Source of the DNA: Acetivibrio clariflavus DSM 19732 | GTDB taxonomy: Bacteria; Bacillota; Clostridia; Acetivibrionales; Acetivibrionaceae | Reading direction: 5' to 3' | DNA: 64,000 nt | NCBI RefSeq assembly: GCF_000237085.1 | Contig: NC_016627.1 | Span: 3,782,118 to 3,846,117, forward strand | Shown: positions 1-9,506 of the stretch, piece after piece | How positions within the stretch are numbered: the stretch's first letter is position 1 | Layout of the letters: each line of letters opens with the position of its first letter | Translations under genes and position numbers: made by a program | The notes under the pieces: generated by a model | Told to the model about the DNA's origin: nothing | The model's database searches: none | Seen by the model: the letters and a program-made list of their open reading frames with translations, nothing else

Positions 1-38
1 GTAAAATCAGTATTGAAATAAACAAGGATAGTTTTCAC

Positions 39-431
39 ATGAGTAAATATAAATCAATAACTGGAGAAATATATTTCAAAATAGATGATAGGTTCTTTCC
101 GGAAGAAGGCTGGAGTGACTTTCCTGTTGTAATATTAACTTGGTGGATAAAATCACTTTTACTGATCATTCAGGGAAAAGTCGGTATATCTCAAAAGTTT
201 CTATTTATGGATGGTCCATTTCTTATAAAAGGGAAAAAAGTTGATAAAGATATTATGGAATTGGAGTTCATTCACAGAGAAGCATTACAGTTCACATCTT
301 ACTGCTCTATCAGTAGCTTAAAATCATCAGTTGTTGAAGCTTCAAAAATAACATTAGAGTCTATGTTAAAGAATGGATGGGAAACAAGTGATACAAAGCA
401 ACTGGAAAATTTATATAAGCAATTAAAATAG
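39..431 (+). CDS. Small protein of unknown function
   Basis: A 130-residue protein that I do not recognise. An AAGGA element lies about 11 nt before the ATG. The sequence is a mixed alpha/beta soluble type with a hydrophobic stretch near residues 30-45 (around VVILTWWIKSLLLII), but it has no signal peptide or known motif. Its TAG stop is followed directly, in the same frame, by the remains of an EF-Tu-C-terminal-domain-like gene, so the two may have formed one operon or one fused reading frame. Small genes of this kind are common in immunity clusters of polymorphic toxins, but nothing here proves that. Confidence 0.55.
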   Translation: MSKYKSITGEIYFKIDDRFFPEEGWSDFPVVILTWWIKSLLLIIQGKVGISQKFLFMDGPFLIKGKKVDKDIMELEFIHREALQFTSYCSISSLKSSVVEASKITLESMLKNGWETSDTKQLENLYKQLK

Positions 432-777
432 CAAATTGATTTTAAGGCAAGTGAAACAACGAGAACACCAGATATTGAAGCAGTCATATCCTTTCTAAAA
501 ACAAAAGTTGGCAGTAGAAGCAGACCATGCACTTCTTGCTACAGACCTGCTCTTTTAATAAAGGATGATTATCTGTCTACAGGCACACACAATTATTTTA
601 GCAAAGATGAGTTTTCCTGGGGAAACTGTTACTGGTACTATAACTTTTATAACGCCTGAAGCATATCCTCATTGTTTGTGGGAAGGAAAGGTTATCAATA
701 TTCAGGAAGGCAACAAGATAATTGGATATGCCAAAGTAACAAAGGTAATGAATGAGTTATTAAAAATTGAAGAATAA
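432..777 (+). pseudogene. Decayed EF-Tu C-terminal-domain-like protein (frameshifted)
   Basis: From 432 the frame of the upstream gene reads PDIEAVISFLKTK, then a tract rich in R, P and Y (RPALLIKDDYLSTGTHNYF), and ends at an in-frame stop near 660. From about 610 a second frame gives FPGETVTGTITFITPE and IQEGNKIIGYAKVTKVMNE. Joined, these match the short family annotated as elongation factor Tu C-terminal-domain proteins (about 105-115 residues: PDIEA..ISFL, GYRPQF, PGETV.A.L.F..PE, REG.RVVG.G.VTKI). One frameshift near 610 and the lack of an ATG or clear ribosome binding site indicate a broken gene. A 70-codon open frame beginning at 565 covers only its second half. Confidence 0.7.
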
Positions 778-889
778 TTAATGTTTTGCAAATTTTCAAA
801 TTGAATATATAATTACTTTCTTTCAAATAATAGTTTGGTGGTAAATAAAAATAATACTTTACTATAAAAAGCCAACAAACTATAAATTA

Positions 890-1043
890 TGAAAGACCAG
901 CTAATTAAAGTCAAGAGTTTATAATAAAAATTTTGAGAAATTTTTTTAGGCTCCTGACGTTAATGAAACGCATGACAACAAGACCACCTAGGTGAGGTAG
1001 ACATAAAATAGCTGGTCTAAAATAGCAAGTTGCTCTTTGAAAA
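890..1043. other. Structured non-coding segment beside the IS110 element
   Basis: A perfect 10-bp inverted repeat, AGACCAGCTA (894-903) and TAGCTGGTCT (1009-1018), encloses about 105 nt that includes the short palindrome CACCTAGGTG (985-994). It is followed by the palindrome AGCAAGTTGCT (1024-1034) and the rRNA-leader-like string CTCTTTGAAAACTGAACA. No reading frame occupies it. It could be a structured RNA, part of a larger mobile element, or the flank into which the element inserted. The rest of the gap from 778 is AT-rich with nothing recognised. Confidence 0.35.
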
Positions 1044-1065
1044 CTGAACATCAAGTACAGTACTA

Positions 1066-2355
1066 TCAAGCTGCTGTATGCTTTGCTGCAAGCATTTGAG
1101 CGTGTTCCTGGGGGCTGCGTAACTGGTAAGGTTTCCTATCCCTTAGGACAGCAAAGATGATACAAACAAGCTTGCGCATAACAGCTCCCAAAGCTACTTT
1201 CTTAGGCTTACTCTGGCATTTTTGTTGGTAGAACTCCAGCAGCACAGGGTTGCAAGCTGTCTTATCCCGCTTGGTACGGATATTAGCAAGAGCAATTGTG
1301 AAAAGCACCCTGCGAAGCAGCCTTGAACCTCTCTTAGACATCTTGTTCCGTGTGCCGGTAAACTCTCCGGACTGCATGACAGAGGGGTCAACGCCGAAAT
1401 AAGCAACCAGCTTGCCTGGCTTTTTAAAGGCTGAAAAGTCTCCAATCTCCGCAAGAATAGTAGCAGCAGAGAGAAGGCCTATACCTGGCAGGCTCTGCAA
1501 AAGTTCAAGCGTCAATGCCAGCATGGGCATATCCTTCGCCATATCTTCAGCAATCAGTAGACGAATGGACTTAAGGACTTTCTCCAGGCTTTCTTCCAAG
1601 GTTTTGATCATGGAGATATATACGCCCAGCATAATAACATTTGAGGCATTATGAATGCTCAGAGGTGCAAAATCTCTGGCCTTGGAGACCAGAAGCTCAT
1701 ACTTGGCAGTTGACCATTTGAGGCTTTTGCGGGATTTCTTCTGAATCAGTGAAATCAGCTTGTTCCTGTCAGCCTTAAGAATATGGGCAGGAGTAGGATA
1801 CTCCTCCAGGACAGCCATAGCAGCCTTTGAAAATATATTGGAGAAGACATCCTTGAAGTTAAGCATGAGTTGGTCAACAATACCGGTAAGCCTGTTTTTG
1901 TAGGCGGTAAGCTCATCACTCAGTTTGTAGTACTGGCGACATAGGCTCCTTAGGCACTCAATATCCTCATTGGGGATGTTGGTTGACTTAAGTTCCTGAA
2001 ATCTATAGAGTAGGGCAATTTTCCGGGCATCCACTTTATCATTTTTCACTTTTCTGATTCCAATATTTTTGATAGAATCAGTTTGGATGGGGTTTGTTAC
2101 CGAAACCTCAAATCCAGCTTTACAAAGTGAATGGAAAAGGATTTTGTGATAGTGCCCGGTGGATTCCATGACTATGAAAGGCCTTGAAGCAAAATCTTTT
2201 TCCGTTTTATTAAGCAATTCAACGGCTCTTTCAACGTCGGTATTGGAATCATGGTGAATCTTCATGCGGGCAACCACTTCATTGGTAGGAGAAAGAATCG
2301 CCATTTCACTGAAGAACTTACCCACATCAATTCCTGCAATGGGTCTGAAATTCAT
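1066..2355 (-). CDS. IS110 family transposase
   Basis: A 429-residue recombinase that moves the element. The N-terminal RuvC-like DEDD domain shows Asp10 (GIDVGKFFSE), Glu64 (VMESTGHYH), Asp106 and Asp109 (KNDKVDARKIA). The C-terminal transposase-20 domain has LPGIGLLSAATILAEIGD and PSVMQSGEFTG, which contains the serine typical of the family. A helical region between the domains (about residues 120-270) is usual. The length matches intact relatives and there is no frameshift, so the enzyme is probably functional. It starts at ATG, with an AGGAGG-type site just upstream on the minus strand. Confidence 0.93.
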   Translation of the reverse strand: MNFRPIAGIDVGKFFSEMAILSPTNEVVARMKIHHDSNTDVERAVELLNKTEKDFASRPFIVMESTGHYHKILFHSLCKAGFEVSVTNPIQTDSIKNIGIRKVKNDKVDARKIALLYRFQELKSTNIPNEDIECLRSLCRQYYKLSDELTAYKNRLTGIVDQLMLNFKDVFSNIFSKAAMAVLEEYPTPAHILKADRNKLISLIQKKSRKSLKWSTAKYELLVSKARDFAPLSIHNASNVIMLGVYISMIKTLEESLEKVLKSIRLLIAEDMAKDMPMLALTLELLQSLPGIGLLSAATILAEIGDFSAFKKPGKLVAYFGVDPSVMQSGEFTGTRNKMSKRGSRLLRRVLFTIALANIRTKRDKTACNPVLLEFYQQKCQSKPKKVALGAVMRKLVCIIFAVLRDRKPYQLRSPQEHAQMLAAKHTAA

Positions 2356-2646
2356 TAAAATGCCTCCTTTTTAAGATTAATGGACTTAAAAGCCTCCATT
2401 CCTTCCCATGTAAGCAAACAACCTTGCATGTGACACGAGGAACCAGCCAAAGAGCTGGCCTCAACCAGCCAAATCATGTAGACTTACCGGAATGGATAAA
2501 TACTCTTTCTTACGGGTAATCGGCCCGCTAAGGTCCGTCCCAGGAGGTGAAACACTCACCTTCCAAGTCCGGAAGATATTATACATGATTGTCAAGGTTC
2601 AGGCCAACAGTTGCTGGCAAAATGGCTAAGATGTGAAGCCGGATGA
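2356..2646 (-). ncRNA. Non-coding 5' end of the IS110 element, candidate bridge RNA
   Basis: About 290 nt lie between the transposase start and the right inverted repeat with no reading frame. The stretch has several hairpins, for example CCAGC/GCTGG around 2445-2460, and GC-rich paired segments around 2485-2575, so it is more structured than the AT-rich surroundings. IS110-group elements are known to encode, in the non-coding end upstream of the recombinase, a bridge RNA that pairs with donor and target DNA. That this segment makes such an RNA is inference. I have not resolved its loops. Confidence 0.45.
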
Positions 2647-2773
2647 TGTGCTTGATGTTTAGAAAAGAATGAAGTTTGAAGTGTTATGTTAACAATGAAT
2701 TTTAATGGGTCGAACAGTGGCTTCGGTCACTGATTTAATACAATATTAATTGTACAAGGAAGGTGATGCCCAC

Positions 2774-4816
2774 ATGTCAACTAATAAACAAGCCAATAGA
2801 CTAATCCATGAAAAATCCCCTTACCTTCTCCAACATGCCTATAATCCTGTAAACTGGTTTCCCTGGAGCAATGAAGCCTTTGAAAAAGCAAAATCGGAGG
2901 ACAAGCCAATTTTTCTCTCCATAGGCTATTCCACTTGCCATTGGTGCCATGTTATGGAGAGGGAATCCTTTGAGGACTATGAAGTGGCAGAAATCCTCAA
3001 TAAATACTTTATATCCATCAAAGTTGACAGGGAAGAACGTCCGGATATAGACCACATATACATGAATGTATGTCAGGCACTCACCGGACATGGGGGCTGG
3101 CCATTAACCATTTTTATGACCCCAGACAAAAAACCGTTTTTTGCCGGCACTTACTTTCCCAAAAACGACAGAATGGGAATGAGCGGATTGATGTCCATCT
3201 TAGAAAGTGTCCATAATGCATGGACAACGGATCGTGAAGCCCTGTTAAAAGAAAGCGAATATATAATCAATGCAATAAATGAACATAATGAACTTTTAGA
3301 GCAGGACCACGAAGGGGAATTAACGGAAGATATATTGGATAAAGCCTATTCTGAACTAAAATTTGCTTTTGACAACATCTTTGGCGGCTTTGGAAGTGCC
3401 CCTAAATTTCCCACTCCCCACAACCTGTTTTTTCTCCTCAGATATTGGTACAACACTAAAGAGGAATATGCTCTGACTATGGTGGAAAAAACCCTTGCAT
3501 GTATGCACAAAGGCGGAATTTACGATCATATAGGCTTTGGATTCAGCCGTTATTCCACAGACAGAAAATGGTTGGTGCCCCATTTTGAAAAAATGCTTTA
3601 CGATAACGCCCTTTTATCCATTGCATACCTGGAAGCTTATCAAGCAACGAAAAAAAGAGATTATGCCGACATTGCCGAAGAAATTTTCACCTATGTCTTA
3701 AGAGATATGACTTCTCCCGAAGGCGGATTTTATTCGGCTGAAGATGCTGATTCTGAAGGCATGGAAGGAAAATTCTATGTATGGTCCATGGATGAAGTAA
3801 AAAAAGTTTTAGGTGAGCAACACGGTGAAAAGTACTGTAAATACTATGATATTACTCCCCATGGAAATTTTGAAGGATTCAACATTCCGAACTTAATTAA
3901 GGGAAATATCCCTGATGAAGAGAGACCTTTTATAGAGGAATGCAGGAAAAAACTTTTCGAGTATAGAGAAAAAAGAGTGCACCCCCACAAGGATGACAAA
4001 ATTCTTACCTCATGGAACGGTCTTATGATTGCTGCTTTAGCAATAGGCGGAAGAGTTTTGGGAAAAGAAAAATACATTACAGCAGCAGAAAGAGCAGCGA
4101 AATTTATTTCGTCAAAGCTTGTTTCTAATAACGGAAGGCTTCTTGCCCGATATAGGGATGGTGAATCGGCTTTTCCCGGCTATGTTGACGATTATGCCTT
4201 TTTTATTTGGGGACTGATTGAGCTTTATGAAACAACTTACAAGCCGGTATATTTAAAACAGTCCTTAAAGCTTAATGACGACCTTATCAAGTACTTTTGG
4301 GATGAAAACAACGGTGGCCTTTTTTACTATGGCAGTGACAGTGAACAACTGATAACACGGCCAAAAGAGACTTACGACGGTGCGATTCCTTCCGGAAACT
4401 CAGTCAGTACATTGAATTTTTTAAGGCTTGCCCGGCTTACAGGCCGCTCTGATTTGGAAGATAAGGCTTATATACAGTTTAAAACCTTTAGCAGAAATAT
4501 TGAAAACTTTGCAATGGGACATAGCTTTTTCCTTACAGCCCTTTTGTTTGCAAAATCCAAATCAAAGGAAGTAGTTATTGTGGGGAATGACAAACTTGAA
4601 TCCGACAGCATGATAAATATAATCCGTGAAGAATTCCGACCCTTTACATTATCCATGTTCTATTCCGATGCTCAGTCCGAATTGAAAGACATTGCGCCTT
4701 TTATTGAAAACTACAGGAGCGTTGAAGGAAAGACAACAGCTTATATTTGTGAAAACTATACATGCCATGACCCCATTACCGACGTTTCCTCTTTTAGAAA
4801 TGCTATTTCCACATAA
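2774..4816 (+). CDS. DUF255 / thioredoxin-domain protein (YyaL family)
   Basis: A 681-residue cytoplasmic protein. The N-terminal domain (about 1-165) is a thioredoxin-like fold with Cys55-His-Trp-Cys58 in [14 protein letters not shown], the hallmark of the DUF255 (Spermatogenesis-associated protein 20) family. The remainder is an alpha/alpha-barrel like that of N-acylglucosamine 2-epimerases and six-hairpin glycosidases ([44 protein letters not shown]). The biochemical role is not established. I chose the ATG at 2774 because GGAAGGTG sits upstream of it. A longer frame from a TTG at 2750 lacks a site. It stands alone and ends in a shared terminator. Confidence 0.88.
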   Translation: MSTNKQANRLIHEKSPYLLQHAYNPVNWFPWSNEAFEKAKSEDKPIFLSIGYSTCHWCHVMERESFEDYEVAEILNKYFISIKVDREERPDIDHIYMNVCQALTGHGGWPLTIFMTPDKKPFFAGTYFPKNDRMGMSGLMSILESVHNAWTTDREALLKESEYIINAINEHNELLEQDHEGELTEDILDKAYSELKFAFDNIFGGFGSAPKFPTPHNLFFLLRYWYNTKEEYALTMVEKTLACMHKGGIYDHIGFGFSRYSTDRKWLVPHFEKMLYDNALLSIAYLEAYQATKKRDYADIAEEIFTYVLRDMTSPEGGFYSAEDADSEGMEGKFYVWSMDEVKKVLGEQHGEKYCKYYDITPHGNFEGFNIPNLIKGNIPDEERPFIEECRKKLFEYREKRVHPHKDDKILTSWNGLMIAALAIGGRVLGKEKYITAAERAAKFISSKLVSNNGRLLARYRDGESAFPGYVDDYAFFIWGLIELYETTYKPVYLKQSLKLNDDLIKYFWDENNGGLFYYGSDSEQLITRPKETYDGAIPSGNSVSTLNFLRLARLTGRSDLEDKAYIQFKTFSRNIENFAMGHSFFLTALLFAKSKSKEVVIVGNDKLESDSMINIIREEFRPFTLSMFYSDAQSELKDIAPFIENYRSVEGKTTAYICENYTCHDPITDVSSFRNAIST

Positions 4817-4844
4817 TTTTAAAAAATATAAATTTTATTATAGC

Positions 4845-4890
4845 AAAAAAGACCTATACACAAGTTCAAGCAAGTGTAAAGGTCTTTTTA
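4845..4890. terminator. Bidirectional intrinsic terminator
   Basis: AAAAAAGACCT with TACAC pairs with GTGTA and AGGTCTTTTT across a short loop, giving U-runs on both strands. It sits between the convergent DUF255 and GH18 genes and can serve both. Confidence 0.8.
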
Positions 4891-4946
4891 TCTTTTCCCT
4901 GATTTCAATTTATTACTAAAGCATCTCTCAAAAAAACGCAAAGATA

Positions 4947-6428
4947 TTATTTTATACCGAGGATAAGGCATTTTAACAGCGCATAGTCAATGGAATCTAC
5001 AGAATTGTCATTATTGAGGTCGGCAGTTTCCAAAATATTTGTAAAGGGAACATTCATTCCCAGAAGATATTTTTTTAAATAGGCAAAATCAATGGAATTT
5101 ATTTCTCCATCCCCGTTTATATCGCCTTTCAATATCGTACTAGCCGGTGTAGGCGTACCGGCAGGCATAATTGTTGCTGTAGGTGTTTGAACAGAATCGC
5201 CGCCAATACCCAATTTATCGGCTATTATGCTCATAAGCGGGAAACCTTTGTCTTTATCGTCAAAGGCGACAGTCCAAACCATTATTCCCCCGCCATTGTT
5301 ATCAATAACATAATCGCAGCGTTCAGCTAATGATCTTTCATCCTCATAAGTATACATTTCATGCAATGCTGCGCTATATAACCAAGGTACCCTGGCATAG
5401 TCATCCCAATACTTAACATATACATCGGTCATAGCTTCAAGCTCTTTCATTCTAAAATATGCGTTCTGCCCGTTTGACCCCAGTGTCCCCTGAAGATAGC
5501 CCAAACCGCTTACTCCCAGACCGTGTTTTTCAGAGGCAATCACATTACTCCAACCTCTGGAATAAAACGGCGTACCGATGACAATTTTATTTGCCGGAAC
5601 ACCATAGGTTTCTGTATAAAGTTTAAAAGCACCGTCAACGGAATAGTCGTCCTTTGCATATATAGGTGAATGGTGATTTGTTATACTATCCCATTCCCCA
5701 TGCATATCATAGGTCATAACATTGATAAAATCAACATACTGTGCATAATTGTTCGGATCAGTATGAGATGTTGTATACTTGCTTGGAGATACCGCTATTG
5801 TAAGCAATTTATCAGGCATATTGTTGTCTATGTAAGCTTGGCGAATTTCTTTCAAAAGATTTGTAAAGTTTTGCCTGTCTTCCGGTCCACCCGGGCAACC
5901 GTCCCTTGTAACACCGGGATATTCCCAGTCAATATCCACTCCGTCAAAAAAAGTGTACGTCTTTAGAAAACTTATTATGCTGTTGATAAAAGCTGCCCTA
6001 CCGGAAGTAGTCATAGCCATCTCATGAAATTTACCGCTTTCTGTCCATCCTCCTATGGATACAACAAGCTTTACATTAGGATACAAAGATTTATAATACT
6101 TATATTCACCAAAATGGCCTTTAAGTGAACCGGAGGAATGGGGGAAACTCTTTTCAAAGTCTGCATATCTATCCGTTGTTTCTATCTCATATTTGTCGTT
6201 TATCTTAAAAAATGCGTGGTTTACAATGGTTACTTTATCCCAGGGAATATCACCGACAGCGAAATAGTTATGGCTGTCCAAATATACTGCCCAATTGGGA
6301 AAATATACAATGGATTGCTTTACGATTTGACCTTTTACAGTGCTAAATTGCAGGAACATTAAAACCTCTAAGGCAATTGCTGAAATAATCAATAGTGAAA
6401 GAAACGCTTTTCCAATATTTCTTTTCAT
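4947..6428 (-). CDS. Secreted GH18 chitinase with type I dockerin
   Basis: A 493-residue secreted chitinase or related endo-N-acetylglucosaminidase. Residues 1-33 form a signal peptide or membrane anchor (LLIISAIALEVLMFL). The GH18 TIM barrel spans about 36-400, with SIGGW on strand 3 and the catalytic DGVDIDWE at 162-169 (Glu169 is the proton donor). MTYDMHGEWD and GGIMVWTVAFDD are also typical. A Pro/Thr linker (about 405-430) leads to two dockerin repeats, GDINGDGEINSIDFAYLKKY and ADLNNDNSVDSIDYALLK, with calcium-binding Asp/Asn residues. The protein should therefore bind a cohesin and be part of the cellulosome. The cohesin-contact pair is Ser-Ile in both repeats. Confidence 0.93.
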   Translation of the reverse strand: MKRNIGKAFLSLLIISAIALEVLMFLQFSTVKGQIVKQSIVYFPNWAVYLDSHNYFAVGDIPWDKVTIVNHAFFKINDKYEIETTDRYADFEKSFPHSSGSLKGHFGEYKYYKSLYPNVKLVVSIGGWTESGKFHEMAMTTSGRAAFINSIISFLKTYTFFDGVDIDWEYPGVTRDGCPGGPEDRQNFTNLLKEIRQAYIDNNMPDKLLTIAVSPSKYTTSHTDPNNYAQYVDFINVMTYDMHGEWDSITNHHSPIYAKDDYSVDGAFKLYTETYGVPANKIVIGTPFYSRGWSNVIASEKHGLGVSGLGYLQGTLGSNGQNAYFRMKELEAMTDVYVKYWDDYARVPWLYSAALHEMYTYEDERSLAERCDYVIDNNGGGIMVWTVAFDDKDKGFPLMSIIADKLGIGGDSVQTPTATIMPAGTPTPASTILKGDINGDGEINSIDFAYLKKYLLGMNVPFTNILETADLNNDNSVDSIDYALLKCLILGIK

Positions 6429-6550
6429 AACAATAACCTCTTAAATTTAAATATAGATATTTTTTAATTAATATTACAATTTAAGTATACCATAAATCGA
6501 TATTGAACAGAAGCAGGCAAAAGAGCAACATATGAGACAGTTCTTAGTTT

Positions 6551-8905
6551 TCAAGTATCCCCTTTGTTCCAAAATTCATTGGCAAACTTAGTTATATCAT
6601 CGGCTTTTATTACTCTCGTATAGGGAAACCACTCCCTTGGAAACAGCTTTAGGTAATTCCTGCTGGTAAACCTCTCATCGATAAGCAAAATAATTCCCCT
6701 GTCGGTCTCAGACCTTATAACCCTGCCTGCCGCCTGCATAACCTTGTTCATCCCGGGAAACATATAAGCATATTCAAATCCTGCATTGTTTCTATCATTA
6801 AAATACTCTCTTATAATATCCCTTTCCAGACAGACCTGCGGTAACCCGACTCCCACGATGACCGTTCCTATCAAACGGTCGTTTTTTAAATCTATACCTT
6901 CGGAAAAGATTCCCCCCATGACGCAAAAACCGATTGTGGTAACATCCGGCTGGGGAACAAAAAGGGCGAGAAAACCTTCCCGTTCTTCCTCTGTCATGGA
7001 AGCCGCTTGAACATGCACCTTTACATCGGGATGTTCACTGCCAAACAACTCATACACTGTATTCATATACTGATAAGACGGGAAAAACACCATGTAATTT
7101 CCGCATTTACACTTTATTAAATTCCATATAGACTCAACTATAGCTTTATAGCTCCTTTCCCTGTTTGCATACCTTGTAGAGATATAATCGGCCACCAAAA
7201 GCTTTCTGTTTTCAAGGTTAAAAGGAGATTCTATGCTCATTATATAGTCCTCTGCGCTTCCTCCCAAAATCCCCCTGTAATATTCCAGAGGAATAAGGGT
7301 TGCGGAAAAAAACACGCCGCTCTTTCCTTTTTTTAAAGCTTCATGCAAAAGGTAAGAAGGATCAAGACAAAACAGTTTAAGTTTTACATCGTTTTCCTGT
7401 ATCTCAACATAAGTAACATATCTCTCATCATAGAGTTCACAAATCCTTATGAATGCCAGTGCATTAAAATATAGCTCCAGCAGTTCGTCTCCTGCCTTTA
7501 TATTCTCATTTTTTGCAAAATACGCCTCACACTCACTTACAAACATTCTCAAAATGGAGTAAATCTCTTTATCGCCTTCTTTGCTCACATAAAAACCTTT
7601 TTCATTGCATAGCTTCTTTTTATTGAGCATAAAAGTATTTATCCTGTTAAGTGCTTTTGATATTTTAGGCGCAATTTCCTTCATTTCCTTTTTCATCTTA
7701 AGCACAGGCTTTTTATAAATTTCTGCCGAATACATTTCCCTTGCCCTGTCCACCAAATTGTGTGCCTCATCAATTAAAAAAATATAATCCCCTTTATCGG
7801 TAAAAAACCTTTTAAGATACACTCTCGGATCAAATACGTAGTTATAGTCACAAATAACTGCATCAGCCCAAAGGGTCAGATCCAAAGAAAATTCAAAAGG
7901 ACAAACTTTATGTTTAGCAGCATATTTTTCAATGGTTTCTCTTTTTAATTCCTCTTCATGAGCCAATATATCCATAATGGCACTGTTAATTCTGTCAAAG
8001 TGCCCCTTTGCCACTTCACAGTCGGCAGGATTGCAACTGGACTTTTCCTTGATACAGATTTTTTCCTTTGCTGTAAGGGTAATTGCCCTAAACTTAAGTC
8101 CCTTTTTCCTCATTATTAAAAAAGCTTCCTCGGCCACACTTCTGGTAATAGTCTTTGCAGTAAGATAGAATATCTTTGAGGTATTGCCTTCGCCCATTGC
8201 TTTTATCGAAGGGAAAAGTGTCGAAATGGTCTTTCCTATGCCTGTTGGTGCCTGTACAAATATATTTTTGCCTGAAGTAATGGTCTTATAAACGGCAACA
8301 GCAAGTTCTCTCTGACCTTTTCTATACATGTCAAAAGGAAATGTCAATTTCCGTATGGACTCATCCCTTTCCAACTGCCAATCATATTCAAGCTTGGCCC
8401 AGCTATAATAATTTTGAGCCAGTTGGTCAAAAAAGTCCTTTAGCTGTTCAACACTGAAACTTTTATTCAAATATTTGATTTCTTCAGTATCCAAATGGCA
8501 ATAAGTAAGCCTTATATTAACCTTTTCAATATTATTTTGCACAGCGTAAATATAGGCATAACACTTTGCCTGTGCCCAATGCATCTCATTATAGTTTTCA
8601 TCTATTATCTCAAGGGGAGACATTGTGCTTTTTATCTCGTCAATTGTAACACCGTCACTGTCTTCAATAATTCCATCGGCACGGCCTTCAACAGTCAATA
8701 CAAACTCCCGGTAATCAATACTGTATTTCAAAGGAACTTCCGGCCTATAACATTCCTTCTGCGCTTTCTGAATCTTTTTGTGGATTCTGGTTCCCTCAAC
8801 AGCTCTATTAATTCTAAAAAAGCTGCTGTCGATATCACCTGCACGCAAAAGGAACTCCACCAGATTGCGTACAGATACTTTTATCTCTTTTTTCTCCGTA
8901 TTCAT
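6551..8905 (-). CDS. DinG/XPD-type ATP-dependent DNA helicase with nuclease-like N-terminus
   Basis: About 784 residues. The N-terminal part (about 1-190) resembles a PD-(D/E)xK nuclease: GRADGI followed by TIDEIKST, then QAKCYAYIYA, as in RecB/Cas4-like domains. The helicase part has Walker A APTGIGKT, the DEAH box in FLIDEAHNLVDRA, and C-terminal motifs VMGGIFSEGIDL and QAAGRVIRSETDRG. Four cysteines between motifs Ia and II (CIKEKSSCNPADC and VCPFEF) fit the iron-sulfur cluster of XPD/DinG helicases. It probably works in DNA repair. I chose ATG 8905, preceded by AGAAGG. A frame 17 codons longer (from 8956) has no ribosome binding site. Confidence 0.88.
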   Translation of the reverse strand: MNTEKKEIKVSVRNLVEFLLRAGDIDSSFFRINRAVEGTRIHKKIQKAQKECYRPEVPLKYSIDYREFVLTVEGRADGIIEDSDGVTIDEIKSTMSPLEIIDENYNEMHWAQAKCYAYIYAVQNNIEKVNIRLTYCHLDTEEIKYLNKSFSVEQLKDFFDQLAQNYYSWAKLEYDWQLERDESIRKLTFPFDMYRKGQRELAVAVYKTITSGKNIFVQAPTGIGKTISTLFPSIKAMGEGNTSKIFYLTAKTITRSVAEEAFLIMRKKGLKFRAITLTAKEKICIKEKSSCNPADCEVAKGHFDRINSAIMDILAHEEELKRETIEKYAAKHKVCPFEFSLDLTLWADAVICDYNYVFDPRVYLKRFFTDKGDYIFLIDEAHNLVDRAREMYSAEIYKKPVLKMKKEMKEIAPKISKALNRINTFMLNKKKLCNEKGFYVSKEGDKEIYSILRMFVSECEAYFAKNENIKAGDELLELYFNALAFIRICELYDERYVTYVEIQENDVKLKLFCLDPSYLLHEALKKGKSGVFFSATLIPLEYYRGILGGSAEDYIMSIESPFNLENRKLLVADYISTRYANRERSYKAIVESIWNLIKCKCGNYMVFFPSYQYMNTVYELFGSEHPDVKVHVQAASMTEEEREGFLALFVPQPDVTTIGFCVMGGIFSEGIDLKNDRLIGTVIVGVGLPQVCLERDIIREYFNDRNNAGFEYAYMFPGMNKVMQAAGRVIRSETDRGIILLIDERFTSRNYLKLFPREWFPYTRVIKADDITKFANEFWNKGDT

Positions 8906-9037
8906 AAGTATCCAGCCTTCTAACAATATTTTAAGGTAATCTTCGCAACTGACCATTTAAGAATTTTGAAATGACTTAAGTGACTGCATACTTATTATAA
9001 CTTAAACAGAGCTTTTATTAAATATTTGCAGACTTCA

Positions 9038-9076
9038 TAAAAATAAATAACCGGTAAAGGAATCCCTCTACCGGCA
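9038..9076 (-). terminator. Intrinsic terminator after the DUF1540 gene
   Basis: Minus strand: GCCGGTAGAGGG, a short loop, CCTTTACCGGT, then a T-rich tail. It follows the small DUF1540 gene directly. Confidence 0.7.
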
Positions 9077-9092
9077 AATATCCCCAAAACAC

Positions 9093-9263
9093 TTAAGCCT
9101 GAGGCTTAAAAGTTGCACAGTCTGTATCCTCTGATGTAAGGGCGTTTTTATGCTGAACTTCAATTTTGCTTGCAGAGCAATAGTCGCCTTTCATATAGTA
9201 ATAGCAAGTATTTACCTCACATTTTACACCCTCGTTGGGATGATCCATTTTAGTTACATGCAT
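9093..9263 (-). CDS. DUF1540 domain small cysteine-rich protein
   Basis: A 56-residue cytoplasmic peptide with the cysteine pattern of DUF1540 (VKCEVNTCYYYMKGDYCSA and DTDCATFKP), probably a small metal- or zinc-binding protein of unknown role common in clostridia. The start at 9263 is set by an excellent site, AGGAGGAAAAAAGCT, immediately before the ATG. A longer frame from 9299 would add 12 basic residues that lie over this site. It is a single-gene unit with its own terminator. Confidence 0.8.
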   Translation of the reverse strand: MHVTKMDHPNEGVKCEVNTCYYYMKGDYCSASKIEVQHKNALTSEDTDCATFKPQA

Positions 9264-9363
9264 AGCTTTTTTCCTCCTCAGTGCATTTATTTTGCTCAAT
9301 AATATTTTTATTTAAAAAAGCTTTTTTGATACATGCACAAATTTCAATATCTGCTTAATCATG

Positions 9364-9410
9364 ATAAAAAAACTTCCGCTAAAATCCTATATAGCAGAAA
9401 GCGGAAGTAT
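9364..9410 (-). terminator. Intrinsic terminator of the cad operon
   Basis: On the minus strand ACTTCCGCT pairs with AGCGGAAGT and is followed by TTTTTTTA. It lies about 100 nt beyond the cadA stop. The interval between them has no gene. Confidence 0.75.
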
Positions 9411-9506
9411 CTTCTTTCTCAAGAATTATTAAACAAAATATTCGGTTTTAGGCCAAAATGTTCGGGCTTTTTTTGAAATAACCCAATGGGTAAAATGATT
9501 CAGATT

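Larger units (their letters stand above)
1044..2662 (-). mobile_element. IS110-family insertion sequence
   Basis: A single DEDD transposase gene plus about 290 nt of non-coding sequence on its 5' side. A 16-bp imperfect inverted repeat (14 of 16 match) brackets the unit: CTGAACATCAAGTACA at 1044-1059 and TGTGCTTGATGTTTAG at 2647-2662. Most IS110 elements lack terminal repeats, whereas the IS1111 subgroup has short subterminal ones, so this repeat suggests an IS1111-like arrangement. No flanking target duplication is evident, as expected for the family. The exact ends are uncertain by some tens of bases. Confidence 0.75.

Noticed and set aside
1031-1050. An additional rRNA operon or remnant beside the IS110 element, suggested by CTCTTTGAAAACTGAACA
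   Set aside because: No 16S, 23S or tRNA sequence follows. The leader-like string alone does not support an rRNA gene.
4692-4919. 75-codon frame overlapping the end of the DUF255 gene
   Set aside because: A shadow frame of the real gene that runs across its terminator.
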